Of a stretch of 64,000 bases of DNA, positions 42,991-52,199 are shown piece by piece (the first letter of the stretch is position 1; each line of letters starts with the position of its first letter). The notes under the pieces are model-generated. The model was not told the DNA's origin, searched no databases, and worked only from the letters and a program-made list of their open reading frames with translations. The position numbers were made by a program, and so were the translations under genes. Source of the stretch: Natronoarchaeum rubrum (GTDB lineage: Archaea > Halobacteriota > Halobacteria > Halobacteriales > Natronoarchaeaceae); NCBI RefSeq assembly GCF_024494695.1, contig NZ_JANHDP010000006.1, positions 1-64,000 on the forward strand, read 5' to 3'.

Positions 42991-44145
42991 TCAGTCGTCC
43001 GCCGGAACCGGCTCGCCGGCCAGCACGCCGCGGTACCGCTCACCGGCGTCGTCGCGTGCCGCGATGGCGTCCCGAATCGTCGGCGAGAGCCAGTCGTCGC
43101 CGGGCGCCGGTTCGCCCGCGAAGGCGTCGGTCCGTAGATTTTCGGGAAGGAATCGCTCGTACACCGGCAGGCGCTCGCGGAGCGGGACGTCGCCGTGGTC
43201 GGCGACGGCTTCCAGTTCGCGCAGCGCGGGCCACTCGTAGTCGGGGTTGATGTAGTCGTCGGTGATCGGCGAGACGCCGCCCAGATCGTCGATCCCGCAG
43301 TCGACCAGTTCGCGTGCCGGCGCGAGGTTCGGCGGCACCTGCACCGAGACCTCCTCGGGGAGCGCCGCTCGGGCCATCGCGACGACCCGGCGCATCGCGT
43401 CGAGCCCCGGAGATCCGCCGCTCCAGCGCTCGTTCTCGACGACGGGCTGGACGATCACCTCCTGAATATGCCCGTAGCGCTCGTGCATGTCGCGAATCGC
43501 CAGCAGGCTCTCGGCCCGATCTCGCCAGTCCTCGCCGAGGCCGACGAGAATCCCCGTCGTAAAGGGGACCGACAGTTCGCCGGCGTTCCGGATCGTGTTG
43601 AGCCGCTGGCCAGGGTTCTTCCGGCGCCGCCCGGCGTGGGCGTCGACGTCCGCGGTGGTCTCCAGCATCACGCCCATGCTGGCGTTGGCGTCCGCCACGG
43701 TTTCCATCTGCTCGTAGGTCTGGTCGCCGGGATTGCTGTGTGGCAGCAGCCCCTCGTCGAGGGCGATCTCGCAAACCTCGCGGAGATACTCGTGGATCGA
43801 GTCGTGGCCCCACTCGTCCAACTGGGCGTGGATCCGTTCGTAGCGGTCGTCCGGGTCGTCACCGAAGGTAAACAGCGCTTCCGTACAGCCCGCGTCGGCG
43901 CCCATCCTGAGCGTCTCGCGGACTTCGTCGGTGCTCATCAGCGTGGCCTCGCCCGGCGGGTCGAAGTAGGTGCAGTAGGTGCAGGTGTACCGGCACGCGG
44001 TCGTCAGCGGGACGAACACGTTGCGCGCGAAGGACAGTTCTGGGGCCGGATCGACGTCGGCGGGCCCGACGTCGAGCAGCGACGCCACGTCAGACTCGTC
44101 GATCGTCACGTCGACGCCGTACTCGTCGGCCCCCGGAATCATCAT
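42991..44145 (-). CDS. cofG: F420 deazaflavin synthase subunit CofG
   Basis: This 384-aa radical-SAM protein is the second subunit of 7,8-didemethyl-8-hydroxy-5-deazariboflavin synthase. The cluster is CRYTCTYCTY (about 52-61). TGILVGLGEDW, VSPITDDYINPDYEWP and PPNLAPARELVDCGIDDLGGV match the family's substrate region. Two adjacent Met codons start it. It lies 87 bases after cofC on the same strand, with cofH on the other strand 4.5 kb away. Confidence 0.93.
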   Translation of the reverse strand: MMIPGADEYGVDVTIDESDVASLLDVGPADVDPAPELSFARNVFVPLTTACRYTCTYCTYFDPPGEATLMSTDEVRETLRMGADAGCTEALFTFGDDPDDRYERIHAQLDEWGHDSIHEYLREVCEIALDEGLLPHSNPGDQTYEQMETVADANASMGVMLETTADVDAHAGRRRKNPGQRLNTIRNAGELSVPFTTGILVGLGEDWRDRAESLLAIRDMHERYGHIQEVIVQPVVENERWSGGSPGLDAMRRVVAMARAALPEEVSVQVPPNLAPARELVDCGIDDLGGVSPITDDYINPDYEWPALRELEAVADHGDVPLRERLPVYERFLPENLRTDAFAGEPAPGDDWLSPTIRDAIAARDDAGERYRGVLAGEPVPADD

Positions 44146-44232
44146 CGGAAGGAGTGCGCGCTCCCCGATAAAGGTTCGAGTTCGGCATCGGGACGCCGCT
44201 GACGCATCGGCGTCGGAACGTCTCCGGGCGGG

Positions 44233-44853
44233 TCAGGGCGAGCGCGTCACGTCCGCCCGACCGCCCTCGACGACCAGTTCGAATCCGGCGTCGCGAAGCC
44301 ACGCCGTCGCGCGGCCGTCGCCGTGCAACAGCAACTCGACCAGATCCGCGCGCTCGTCGACGTCGGTCGACAGCCGGTGGGAGTCGGCGACCGCGACGTC
44401 GGCGTCGATTTCCTCGGCGATCCGTCGGTGGTCGCGGTAGGAGAGTCCGTGGTAGTCGACGCGAAACTCGGGGTGGCGGACGACGAGCGCGTTCGTCCCG
44501 CCGCCTCGCCCCGGTACGATCGCCACGTCGCCCTCACTCGCGAACAGACCGGCGAGCGCGTCGTCCGTCGCGAGCGCGAGATCGGCCATCACGACGGCGA
44601 CGGGCGACTCGGGAACAGCGTCCGCGAGAACGTCGTTGACCGCGGGCGTCAGCGCCCGATCGTCGACCCGGACCGGCGCGTCGACGTCGATCGGCGCCGT
44701 CGAGAGCACCGTCGGCTCGCCGCCGGCCGCGCGGACAGCCGCCAGCACGTCGGCGAGCATCGCGCGGGCCAGCGCCGAGCGCTCGCGCTCGTCGAGCAGG
44801 TCGGCGAGGCGAGTCTTCGGGCGCTCGGCGTCGAACGGGACGAGGACGCGCAT
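44233..44853 (-). CDS. cofC: 2-phospho-L-lactate (or PEP) guanylyltransferase CofC
   Basis: This 206-aa nucleotidyltransferase activates phospholactate or phosphoenolpyruvate with GTP in F420 assembly. It starts MRVLVPFDAERPKTRLADLL, the glycine-poor P-loop-like N-terminus of the family, and contains VVMADLALATDDAL and IVPGRGGGTNALVVRHP (about 128-144), the GTP and metal site. It is cytoplasmic and forms a probable operon with cofG. Substrate choice cannot be told from motifs alone. Confidence 0.9.
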   Translation of the reverse strand: MRVLVPFDAERPKTRLADLLDERERSALARAMLADVLAAVRAAGGEPTVLSTAPIDVDAPVRVDDRALTPAVNDVLADAVPESPVAVVMADLALATDDALAGLFASEGDVAIVPGRGGGTNALVVRHPEFRVDYHGLSYRDHRRIAEEIDADVAVADSHRLSTDVDERADLVELLLHGDGRATAWLRDAGFELVVEGGRADVTRSP

Positions 44854-44892
44854 GCCCTCGCTTCGGCGGGTGGGAAAAAGGGAGTTCCGGAG

Positions 44893-45705
44893 TTACCCGA
44901 GCTTGTCGTAGTCGTCGCCCTGGCGCTGATAGAGCAGGTAGCCGATCCCGCCGAGCACGAGCAGCGCGACGAGCCCGGCGCCGCCGTACAGCAGCATGCT
45001 GCGCGTCTGGGCGCTGGACTCGGAGCTTTCGGCCTCGGACGCCGCGTCCTCGGCGTTCTGGACGGCGCGATCGAAGTCGCCGTTCTCGTAGAAGCCGACG
45101 GCGTTGTCCAGGGCGTCCTGGGCGCTGGAGACGTCCGCGCCGTTGCTTTCGGCGGTCTCGATCGCGGACTCGGCGTCCTCGATTGCGTTGCGAGCCTCCT
45201 TGCTGTTCGCGGTGTAGTGGTGGGCGTCGTAGCTGTCGATCGTGGTGGTGCCGCCGCCCGATCGGACCTCGGTGAACTCGGTCACGGTGAACCGTTCCTC
45301 GGGGTCGTAGCTCCACTCGCCGACCTCGGGGGCGGTGCCGGTGACGGTCACTTCGATCTCGTCCATGTCCTCGCTGGAGCTGACCGCATACTCGAAGGAC
45401 TCGCCGCCGTAGTTCTGCGAGTCTGCGACCTGATCACCGTCGACGCCGTAGGCCGTCACCGTCCAGCTGGCGTTGGTCAGATTCGTCTCGCCCTGAAGGC
45501 CCCACTCGGAGGGAGTGTTGCCGGCGTACAGATCCGACAGCGTGTAGGTGACGCTCACTTCCTCTCCGACTTCCGCTTCCTGGGGAACGCCGTCGGCGTC
45601 GACGGACGCAACGGCTGCCGCCGGGGAGACCGCGGCGACCGCGACCGCCAGAACGAGCAGCAGCGTCCCGAGCTTAGAATAGTGGTTCGAGTTCATCGTC
45701 GTCAT
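44893..45705 (-). CDS. Exported type I membrane protein overlapping cetZ
   Basis: This 270-aa protein has a signal peptide (about 1-34), a beta-rich extracellular domain (about 35-140), a coiled helical stretch rich in Ala, Glu and Asp (about 165-232) and one C-terminal membrane helix (about 240-262) with a short basic-acidic tail. I do not recognise the family. Its start (45705, or 45696 at the second Met) lies inside the last codons of cetZ, a 32-base overlap in a different frame, so translation is probably coupled to the tubulin gene. That makes it a candidate membrane partner or regulator of CetZ. Confidence 0.78.
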   Translation of the reverse strand: MTTMNSNHYSKLGTLLLVLAVAVAAVSPAAAVASVDADGVPQEAEVGEEVSVTYTLSDLYAGNTPSEWGLQGETNLTNASWTVTAYGVDGDQVADSQNYGGESFEYAVSSSEDMDEIEVTVTGTAPEVGEWSYDPEERFTVTEFTEVRSGGGTTTIDSYDAHHYTANSKEARNAIEDAESAIETAESNGADVSSAQDALDNAVGFYENGDFDRAVQNAEDAASEAESSESSAQTRSMLLYGGAGLVALLVLGGIGYLLYQRQGDDYDKLG

Positions 45706-46849
45706 CTTCGACTAACGTCTCTAAATTATCGTCGCTTTCCTGGCGGATCTCCTCGATGTTGTCCTGGGCCTCGATGGCGACCTGCTGGAGCTCTTTGATG
45801 CGGGGGACGTTGGTGACGCCCGACAGCAGGATCACGCTGGCGACGAAGTTCGAGTCCGGCACCGGGTAGTCGCCGCCGCGGACTTCCATGCTGCCGGTCT
45901 GCTCCTCGAGCCACTTCCGCCCGCGCTCTATTCCCTTGCGGTTGAGGTGCTGGGGCGGACCGCTCAGAACCAGCAGGGCGCGTTCGGCGCCGTCGATCTC
46001 GCAGGGTAGCGTGAGCCGTCCGAGCGCGGCCTTCCGCACGAGGCTGGTGATCCGGTTGGTCGTGTGGGCGGTGTCGACCTGGTCGTCCTCGCCGCCGGTG
46101 AACCGGGAGAGCAGCCCGTTGTCGTCGTCCGTCTCGACTTCTTCGCGGGCGTAACCGACCGTCGAGACGCCGCCGCCCGACAGCGTGTTGATGATCTCCG
46201 AGGAGTCGACGACGCTCTCGGCGACCTCGTCGCCCTGACCGACCTCGCCGGCGCCAAAGAGGATGCCAAAGCGCCTGACGATCTCGTCGTTGATCTCCTC
46301 GTAGCCGCTCTCGACGGACTCGCCGGACTGTCGCCAGGAGTCGTTGTCGAACACGAGCAGGTTGTCGACCTCCCGAACGAACGTCTGGAACGACCGGGCG
46401 GCGTTGAGCGTGTAGATCCCGCCCTCGTCGCTGCCGGGCAGCACGCCCAGCCCGTAGACGGGTTCGGTGTAGATCCGCTTGAGATGTTTCGCGATGACGG
46501 GGGCGCCGCCGCTGCCGGTGCCGCCGCCCATCCCCGCGACGATCAGGAAGGCGTCGACCTCGTGGACCGGGATCCCGTCGATGGCACCCTGGACCTCGTC
46601 GATGTCTTCCTCGGCGATCTCGGCGCCGAGCTCGTTGTCGGCGCCGACGCCGTGTCCCTTCACGCGGGACTGTCCGATGAGGACGCGATTCTCCTGGGGC
46701 ACTTTCTCCAGCCCCATCAGGTCCGCTTTGGCGGTGTTAACCGCTACCGCGGACCGGACGATCCCGCTGTGGGTGCGCTCGTCGTACTCCAAGAATTTGT
46801 CGACGATTTTCCCACCCGCCTGTCCGAAGCCGATCATCGCCAGTTTCAT
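45674..46849 (-). CDS. cetZ: CetZ-family tubulin-like GTPase
   Basis: This 391-aa protein is an archaeal CetZ, a tubulin/FtsZ superfamily GTPase involved in cell shape and motility in haloarchaea. The GTP-binding motifs are GFGQAGGK (7-14) and the tubulin signature GMGGGTGSG (106-114). The C-terminal domain ends in an acidic tail DDDDELEPLF. CetZ is distinguished from FtsZ by MKLAMIGFGQAGGK and the absence of an FtsZ-type C-terminal conserved peptide. A TATA box lies at 46895-46902. The start ATG at 46849 is chosen over an upstream one because it begins the canonical strand. Confidence 0.93.
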   Translation of the reverse strand: MKLAMIGFGQAGGKIVDKFLEYDERTHSGIVRSAVAVNTAKADLMGLEKVPQENRVLIGQSRVKGHGVGADNELGAEIAEEDIDEVQGAIDGIPVHEVDAFLIVAGMGGGTGSGGAPVIAKHLKRIYTEPVYGLGVLPGSDEGGIYTLNAARSFQTFVREVDNLLVFDNDSWRQSGESVESGYEEINDEIVRRFGILFGAGEVGQGDEVAESVVDSSEIINTLSGGGVSTVGYAREEVETDDDNGLLSRFTGGEDDQVDTAHTTNRITSLVRKAALGRLTLPCEIDGAERALLVLSGPPQHLNRKGIERGRKWLEEQTGSMEVRGGDYPVPDSNFVASVILLSGVTNVPRIKELQQVAIEAQDNIEEIRQESDDNLETLVEDDDDELEPLF

Positions 46850-46894
46850 TGTTGGTATCCGGGTCTCCGTTGGCATGAGAACAGAGTCATTAAG

Positions 46895-46902
46895 GATATA
46901 AG
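46895..46902 (-). promoter_or_regulatory. TATA box for cetZ
   Basis: The reverse-strand sequence CTTATATC lies about 46-53 bases before the cetZ ATG, leaving a leader of roughly 20 bases. Confidence 0.5.
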
Positions 46903-47140
46903 CCTTGTGATGGGGGTGGTGAATGGCAACCGATACGCAACTACGAATCGCACGACTGCGTCGAGGTGTTTGGGTTATCCCGGTTCGTCGGACAGGTTAC
47001 TTTAGTGGAGACAGATGTGCCATATAAAACAGGAACTCGCCCCCGTCTTAAGTGGGAACCGACGAACCACCCCGCAACGGCGTGATCGGCGCCTCGAAAC
47101 GCGCGTCCCAGAGGAGGTACGCGCTACGGGGAGCGGCCGA

Positions 47141-48025
47141 TCACGACAGACCGAGATACTTCGCGAGCGTGGTGAGTTCGTCCGCATCGACGCCGAAGGC
47201 TGCGACATCGTTCTCGACGACCGTGTTGTCGATCCGTAGCGAACGTGCCTGGTCGGGACCCATCGGAACGAACGGCAGCGGGCCGGCGGCGGTCAGCCCG
47301 ATTTTCGCGAGCGCCATCGGCACCGGAAGCACGCGAACCGATTTCCCCTCGGCGCGGTAGGCGAGATGGGTCACGTCGGCCAACGTCAGCACCTCGGGAC
47401 CGCCGATCTCGTAGACTTCGCCGGCGCGGTCCTCGTCGATCGCGCAGTCGGCCAGCATCGGCGCGAGATCACCGACCCAGATCGGCTGGAAGCGGGTCTT
47501 CCCGCCGCCCGGCAGTCCGGTGACGTACGGCGTCGTCAGCGCCTTCGTGAACCCGACGAACTCGCCGCCCTCGCCGAACACGACGGATGGACGGACGATC
47601 ACCCAGTCCATCGGCGCGTCCCGGACGACCTGCTCGGCCTGCCCCTTGGTCCGGAGGTAGGCGGTCGAGCCGTCGGGATCGGCGCCGAGCGCGCTCATCT
47701 GGACGAGCCGGTCGACGTCGTGTTCCTCCGCGGCGTCGACGACGTTCTGGGTTCCGCCGAGGTGGACCGCTTCGTGGCTCGCGCCGCCGGAGGGCTTGAA
47801 CAGCGGCGACAACGCGACCAGATTGACGACGACGTCCTGGCCCTCGAAGGCGCCCTCGATCGAGTCGTACGCCGTCACGTCGCCGGCAACCGAGTCGACG
47901 CCGTCGGGTAACTCCGCGTCGCCGGGGTCCCGCGAGAGCGCCGTGACGTCGTGCCCGCGGTCGTGCAGTTCGACGCAGAGATTCTGGCCGATGAAGCCCG
48001 TACCGCCGACGACGAGAACGTTCAT
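47141..48025 (-). CDS. NDUFA9-type NAD(P)-binding atypical SDR protein
   Basis: This 294-aa protein starts MNVLVVGGTGFIGQNLC with the atypical SDR motif GGTGFIG at 7-13. It has VVNLVALSPLF and WVIVRPSVVFGEG, and the usual Tyr/Lys pair is in a weak position (YLRTKGQAE). This combination matches complex I NDUFA9-like and TMR-type members, which bind NADP(H) but often do not catalyse. The role in haloarchaea is not known; electron-transport chain assembly or carotenoid/lipid metabolism have been proposed for relatives. Confidence 0.82.
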   Translation of the reverse strand: MNVLVVGGTGFIGQNLCVELHDRGHDVTALSRDPGDAELPDGVDSVAGDVTAYDSIEGAFEGQDVVVNLVALSPLFKPSGGASHEAVHLGGTQNVVDAAEEHDVDRLVQMSALGADPDGSTAYLRTKGQAEQVVRDAPMDWVIVRPSVVFGEGGEFVGFTKALTTPYVTGLPGGGKTRFQPIWVGDLAPMLADCAIDEDRAGEVYEIGGPEVLTLADVTHLAYRAEGKSVRVLPVPMALAKIGLTAAGPLPFVPMGPDQARSLRIDNTVVENDVAAFGVDADELTTLAKYLGLS

Positions 48026-48113
48026 AGTTCAAAGATATGCTCGAACGAGTATAAAGGTGAGCCAGCCGGCCGAACCGTGGGCGAACGGCAGCTGACGGGA
48101 CAGCAGCGCCACG

Positions 48114-48262
48114 GCAGGATGGCGTCGGGTGGGGGTGATGGTGGCCGTCGTCGTATCGGCAACGGTGGCGTCAACGGCGTCGGCAACAGTGACGTCGACG
48201 CACCGGCGATGACGGCATCGACGCACCGGCAACGACGGCGTCGACGCGTCCGAAACGGCATC
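48114..48262. repeat. 23-bp degenerate tandem repeats before tmk
   Basis: Three copies of TCGACGCACCGGCAACGACG-like units start at 48195, 48218 and 48241, with more degenerate GGCAAC units between 48150 and 48190. They occupy most of the 305-base spacer between the NDUFA9-like and tmk genes. No gene is supported there. Confidence 0.6.
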
Positions 48263-48330
48263 AGCCGGCACAGCAAGGGAGATCGGTCGCCTCCGACAGA
48301 CAGTTGATCCGGGGGCCGAAAGTCGGTGGT

Positions 48331-48933
48331 ATGCTGCTCACGCTCGAAGGGATCGACGGCAGCGGGAAGACGACCGTCTGGGAGGCCCTGCACGACGTCT
48401 ATCCCGACGCCGTGTTCACTCGCGAGCCAACGAACACGTGGTACGGGGAAGCGGTCCAGCGGTCGATCGACGACGACGACGCCGACCCGCTGGCGGAACT
48501 CTTCTTGTACACCGCCGACCACGCCGCCCACCTCGCCGAGACGGTCCGGCCCGCGCTCGACCGGGGCGAGCTGGTGATCTCGGACCGCTACTCCGACTCC
48601 CGGTACGCCTACCAGGGCGCGACGCTCGACGGGACGGTACCGAACGCGATGGACTACGTGCGAGGCATCCACGAGCCGTTCACCAGGCCGCCCGACTACA
48701 CGATCTATCTCGACGTCGACGCCGAGACGGCCGCCCGCCGCAGCGGAAAGACCAACAAGTTCGAACAGGACTCGTATCTCGCACGCGTCCGCGAGAACTA
48801 CGACCGACTGATCGACGCCGACCCCGACCGGTTCGTACGAGTCGACGCCACCGAATCGCCGGAAGCGGTGCTCGAACGCGTCGAGAACGCTGTCGCCGAG
48901 ATCCTGTCCGACGAGGCCAGCGACGCCTCGTAA
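48331..48933 (+). CDS. tmk: Thymidylate kinase
   Basis: This 200-aa nucleoside monophosphate kinase phosphorylates dTMP to dTDP. Its P-loop is GIDGSGKTT (about 6-14), DR(Y/H) motif [13 protein letters not shown] (about 91-103) and LID region [20 protein letters not shown]. The ATG at 48331 gives the standard [11 protein letters not shown] start; upstream frame is basic. It is monocistronic with an AT-rich downstream spacer. Confidence 0.93.
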   Translation: MLLTLEGIDGSGKTTVWEALHDVYPDAVFTREPTNTWYGEAVQRSIDDDDADPLAELFLYTADHAAHLAETVRPALDRGELVISDRYSDSRYAYQGATLDGTVPNAMDYVRGIHEPFTRPPDYTIYLDVDAETAARRSGKTNKFEQDSYLARVRENYDRLIDADPDRFVRVDATESPEAVLERVENAVAEILSDEASDAS

Positions 48934-49170
48934 GACGCCCGAAATCTAACGTTCCCCAATTACTACGATATACATTCGTGCGAACGGTGCGTTCTATGAA
49001 TAATTTATCCGAAACTTTTACTTTCCGTTTGAGAGGAATATAGCGTAACGAACTGTCTGGAGGGACCATCGCAGCCGGTCGACGCGGAGCGAGGGAGGAC
49101 GGCAATCGAACGTCCGATCGCGACCGGCGTTCGACGCGCGAACGAACCCGACAGTCACTCACCCACACCA

Positions 49171-50505
49171 ATGGATTCGACAGACGACACCACCGAGAAC
49201 GGATCGAGCACGACGGACAGCGAAGAAGACCTTCCCACCGAGGTACCGGAGGATTCGGTGCTGTACAACGACGAGGAAGGCGACGAGGCGAGCGAAGCAC
49301 GGGACGACGGCGGCTCGTCGATCAGCCGCCGCGCGGCGCTGGGCGGACTGGGCGTCGGCGCTCTCGCCGTCGGCGGCGGGCTGGTGTTCAGCGGCGCCCT
49401 CGGCGGGTCCTCGGACGACGGGTCCGGTGACGACCCCGAGAGTTCGACGCCCGCGTCCGACGAGCAGTCCACCGACGAGGGGAACGGCGACGAAGGAAGC
49501 AGCGAAGAGGGTGCGGAGAGCCGCGACCCGGCGATGACGTTCGACAATCAGGCGTTCAAGGGCAACGGCGTAAATATCTCTGCGACGACGCCCGGCGAGT
49601 ACGCGGTGCTCGTGACCTACGGCGAGGACGGCGACAGCGTCGTCGCCGGGACCGCCGAGGCGAACGACCTCGACGACGAGGCCGTCGCCGTCCGTTTCGA
49701 AGAGACCAGCGGCATCCCCGGCACCCACACGGCCCACCTCGTCGAAGGCGACACCAGCGGATACGAGGCGGGCGACGCGCTCACCGCCGAGACGATCGGC
49801 AACGCGGTCGTCTCCGACGCCGCGTTCGTCTCCGGTGAGGGCGACGACGCCGAGACCGGCGTCACGTTCGCCGATCAGGCGCTCGAAAACGGCGGCGTCA
49901 GCATGGAACTCACCACGCCCGACGACCACTTCGTCATCCTGACCTACGACCACGACGGGCAACCCATCGTCGCCGGCGGCGACGACACGAGTAACCTCGA
50001 CGCCGAGACGCGCGCGGTCGACATCGTGGACCGCGACGGCGTCCCCGGCGAGCACACGGCCCACCTCCTCGCGAACGCCGACGGCAGCCAGTTCTACGTT
50101 CCGGGCGACGAGCTGTCGGAGGCCACCGCCGACGTGGTGACGGCCTCTGCCACGGCAACCGTCTCCGAGCCCGCCGTCGACCCCGCGGTGGCGATCTCGT
50201 TCGAGGACCAGTCGCTCGACGACGGATCGGTGACGCTGACGGCGACCGCGCCAGACGCGCACTTCGTCCTCGTCACCTACCGGAGCGGCGACGACCGAAT
50301 CGTCGCGGGCGCCGACACCGTGAGCGGCCTCGACGGCGAGTCGGTCACCGTCGACCTCGACGACGACGGCGGCGTGGGCGGACTCCACACCGCCTACGTG
50401 GTCGCGAACGACGACGGCAGCCAGGTCTATCAGGCCGGCGACGTCGCCTCCCAATCGACGGTCGGCGCCGCCAAAGTGGCCTCGACCGCGGACGTCAGCG
50501 AGTGA
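49171..50505 (+). CDS. Tat-exported surface protein with three DUF7282-like repeats
   Basis: This 444-aa protein has an unusual layout. About 50 acidic residues precede a twin-arginine signal SSISRRAALGGLGVGALAVGGG (about 49-70). After a Ser/Asp/Glu linker come three repeats of about 110 residues (roughly 116-225, 227-335 and 338-440). Each has a pattern FDNQAF / FADQAL / FEDQSL, then a beta-strand VLVTY / VILTY / VLVTY and a GTHTAHLV / GEHTAHLL / GLHTAYVV element, matching what I recall of haloarchaeal DUF7282. It may be a surface beta-domain protein; function unknown. The next gene is convergent, 33 bases away. Confidence 0.78.
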   Translation: MDSTDDTTENGSSTTDSEEDLPTEVPEDSVLYNDEEGDEASEARDDGGSSISRRAALGGLGVGALAVGGGLVFSGALGGSSDDGSGDDPESSTPASDEQSTDEGNGDEGSSEEGAESRDPAMTFDNQAFKGNGVNISATTPGEYAVLVTYGEDGDSVVAGTAEANDLDDEAVAVRFEETSGIPGTHTAHLVEGDTSGYEAGDALTAETIGNAVVSDAAFVSGEGDDAETGVTFADQALENGGVSMELTTPDDHFVILTYDHDGQPIVAGGDDTSNLDAETRAVDIVDRDGVPGEHTAHLLANADGSQFYVPGDELSEATADVVTASATATVSEPAVDPAVAISFEDQSLDDGSVTLTATAPDAHFVLVTYRSGDDRIVAGADTVSGLDGESVTVDLDDDGGVGGLHTAYVVANDDGSQVYQAGDVASQSTVGAAKVASTADVSE

Positions 50506-50538
50506 GGACGCCGGCCGGAGCACACCCGACGAGCGGGC

Positions 50539-50700
50539 TCACGAAGGGTGCTGGTGACTGATCCGCTCGGCGATCACGCCGGGCACCGGCGTCCCGCAGT
50601 CCGTGCACTTCCAGGTCGAGGACACGGTTCCCCGCTCCCTGTCGAGATCCTGCTTGTAGCGCAGCGTCGCGCCGCAGATACAGCGGTGGGTCGCTCCCAT
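50539..50700 (-). CDS. Small zinc-ribbon protein, 53 aa
   Basis: This 53-aa protein has two Cys pairs, CICG (about 7-10) and CTDCG (about 32-36), forming a rubredoxin-like zinc ribbon, and a tail ending HQHPS. The start at 50700 removes an Arg/Leu-rich 9-residue extension. It is one of at least three small zinc-site proteins in the window. No partner was identified. Confidence 0.65.
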   Translation of the reverse strand: MGATHRCICGATLRYKQDLDRERGTVSSTWKCTDCGTPVPGVIAERISHQHPS

Positions 50701-50846
50701 ACTCGACGGGAGGCGTCGCAGCAGCAAAAGCGGCGCCCCACGGTACCGACCGGCTGCGATCGCCGCAGTGCTGTGACCAGCCGCGATCGACGTCGACGAC
50801 GCCGATGCGCAACACTGGTTATCCGGAGCCGTCTACGACGACGCGA

Positions 50847-52148
50847 ATGACCGTCATCGGGATCGACGACACCGACTCCCGCGAGCGCGGGATGTGCACG
50901 ACCTACGCCGCCAGTCGCCTCGCTCGCCGGATCGAGGCCGCGGACGGCGGCGTCGAGCGCGTCCTGCTCGTGCGCCTGAACCCCGCCGTCGAGCACAAGA
51001 CGCGGGGCAACGCCGCGCTGGCGGTCCACACCGATATCGATCCCGCGTGCGGCTTCGAGCTCGCCAGAGATCTGATCGCCGACAGCGCGGAGGTCGACGA
51101 CCCGCGGACGAACCCCGGGCTGGTCGTCGCCGACCAGGATCCGGAGAACGCGCCCGACGCCGTCGCCGAGTTCGCCCGCGAGGCCGTGCGGGATCACCAC
51201 GAGATCGCCGACGCCGAGGCGCTGATCGAGCGAGCGGGCTACGAGAGCGCGGGCTGGAAGAACGCGCGCGGGAAGATCGGCGCCCTCGCCGCGATCGGCG
51301 CCTGGGCGGCCCTCGACGAGTGGACCTACGAGTACGTCAGCTACCGCGAGGCCGAGCGCCGCGGGACGCCGCGCGACGTCGACCTCGACTCGGCGTTCGC
51401 TGCCGCCGACGAACAGTACCCCGTGGCGTGGGACACCGTCGACCGCGTCGAGGGCCAGGCCGTCTGCGTTCCCCGCGCCCCGGGGCCGATTCTCCACGGG
51501 ATCCGCGGCGACGACGCCGATGCCGTGCGAGCGGTCGCGGCCGGCATCGAGAGCGAATCGGTCGAGTCGTCCCAACTGTTCGTCACCAACCAGGGCACCG
51601 ACGCGCACCTGCGCGACGCCGCTCTCGGGGCGGTCGAGGACGGCCGATCCTACCGCGTCGACGGGACGGTCGTCGAGCCGCCCGAAACGCGAGAGGGCGG
51701 ACACGTCTTCCTGAGAATTGCCGGCGACGACGCAGTCGCCGACTGCGCCGAAAGCGACGCCGACGCCCGTCTCGACTGCGCGGCGTTCGAGCCGACCAAG
51801 CGCTTCCGCGATCGGGTGCGCGCGCTCCGGGTCGGCGACCGGATCACCGCCTGCGGCGAGATCGGCGACGAGACGCTCAAGTTAGAGAAGTTCGCGGTTC
51901 GAGAGCTGAACGACGTCGAACTCGCGACGCCGGACTGCCCCGACTGCGGCCGGTCGATGGAGAGCGCCGGCGCCGATCAGGGGTACCGCTGTCGGGACTG
52001 CGGGACGAGTCACGGAGGAAAGGTCGAGCGTCGGATCGACCGCGATCTCGAAGACGGGTGGTACGAGGTGCCGCCCTGTGCGCGGCGTCACGTCGCGAAA
52101 CCGCTGGTTCGGGGCGGCTTCGATGCGCCGATCCACCCCGAGCGGTGA
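50847..52148 (+). CDS. tiaS: tRNA(Ile2) 2-agmatinylcytidine synthetase TiaS
   Basis: This 433-aa enzyme uses ATP and agmatine to make agmatidine at the wobble C34 of archaeal tRNA-Ile (CAU), so AUA is read correctly. The N-terminal motif GIDDTDSRERGMCTTY (about 4-19) is the TiaS signature. VTNQGTDAHL and a C-terminal zinc ribbon CPDCGRSM ... CRDCG are also present. Start at 50847 gives the conserved MTVIGIDDTD N-terminus. The enzyme is essential in archaea where tested. Confidence 0.93.
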   Translation: MTVIGIDDTDSRERGMCTTYAASRLARRIEAADGGVERVLLVRLNPAVEHKTRGNAALAVHTDIDPACGFELARDLIADSAEVDDPRTNPGLVVADQDPENAPDAVAEFAREAVRDHHEIADAEALIERAGYESAGWKNARGKIGALAAIGAWAALDEWTYEYVSYREAERRGTPRDVDLDSAFAAADEQYPVAWDTVDRVEGQAVCVPRAPGPILHGIRGDDADAVRAVAAGIESESVESSQLFVTNQGTDAHLRDAALGAVEDGRSYRVDGTVVEPPETREGGHVFLRIAGDDAVADCAESDADARLDCAAFEPTKRFRDRVRALRVGDRITACGEIGDETLKLEKFAVRELNDVELATPDCPDCGRSMESAGADQGYRCRDCGTSHGGKVERRIDRDLEDGWYEVPPCARRHVAKPLVRGGFDAPIHPER

Positions 52149-52199
52149 TTGTCGGCGGCGATCAGCCGTTCGGCGGCCAGCCGCTCGGCGGTCGACAGT

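Noticed and set aside
48026..48330. RNA gene in the repeat-rich spacer before tmk
   Set aside because: The sequence is explained by 23-bp tandem units and shows no tRNA-like or other recognisable fold.
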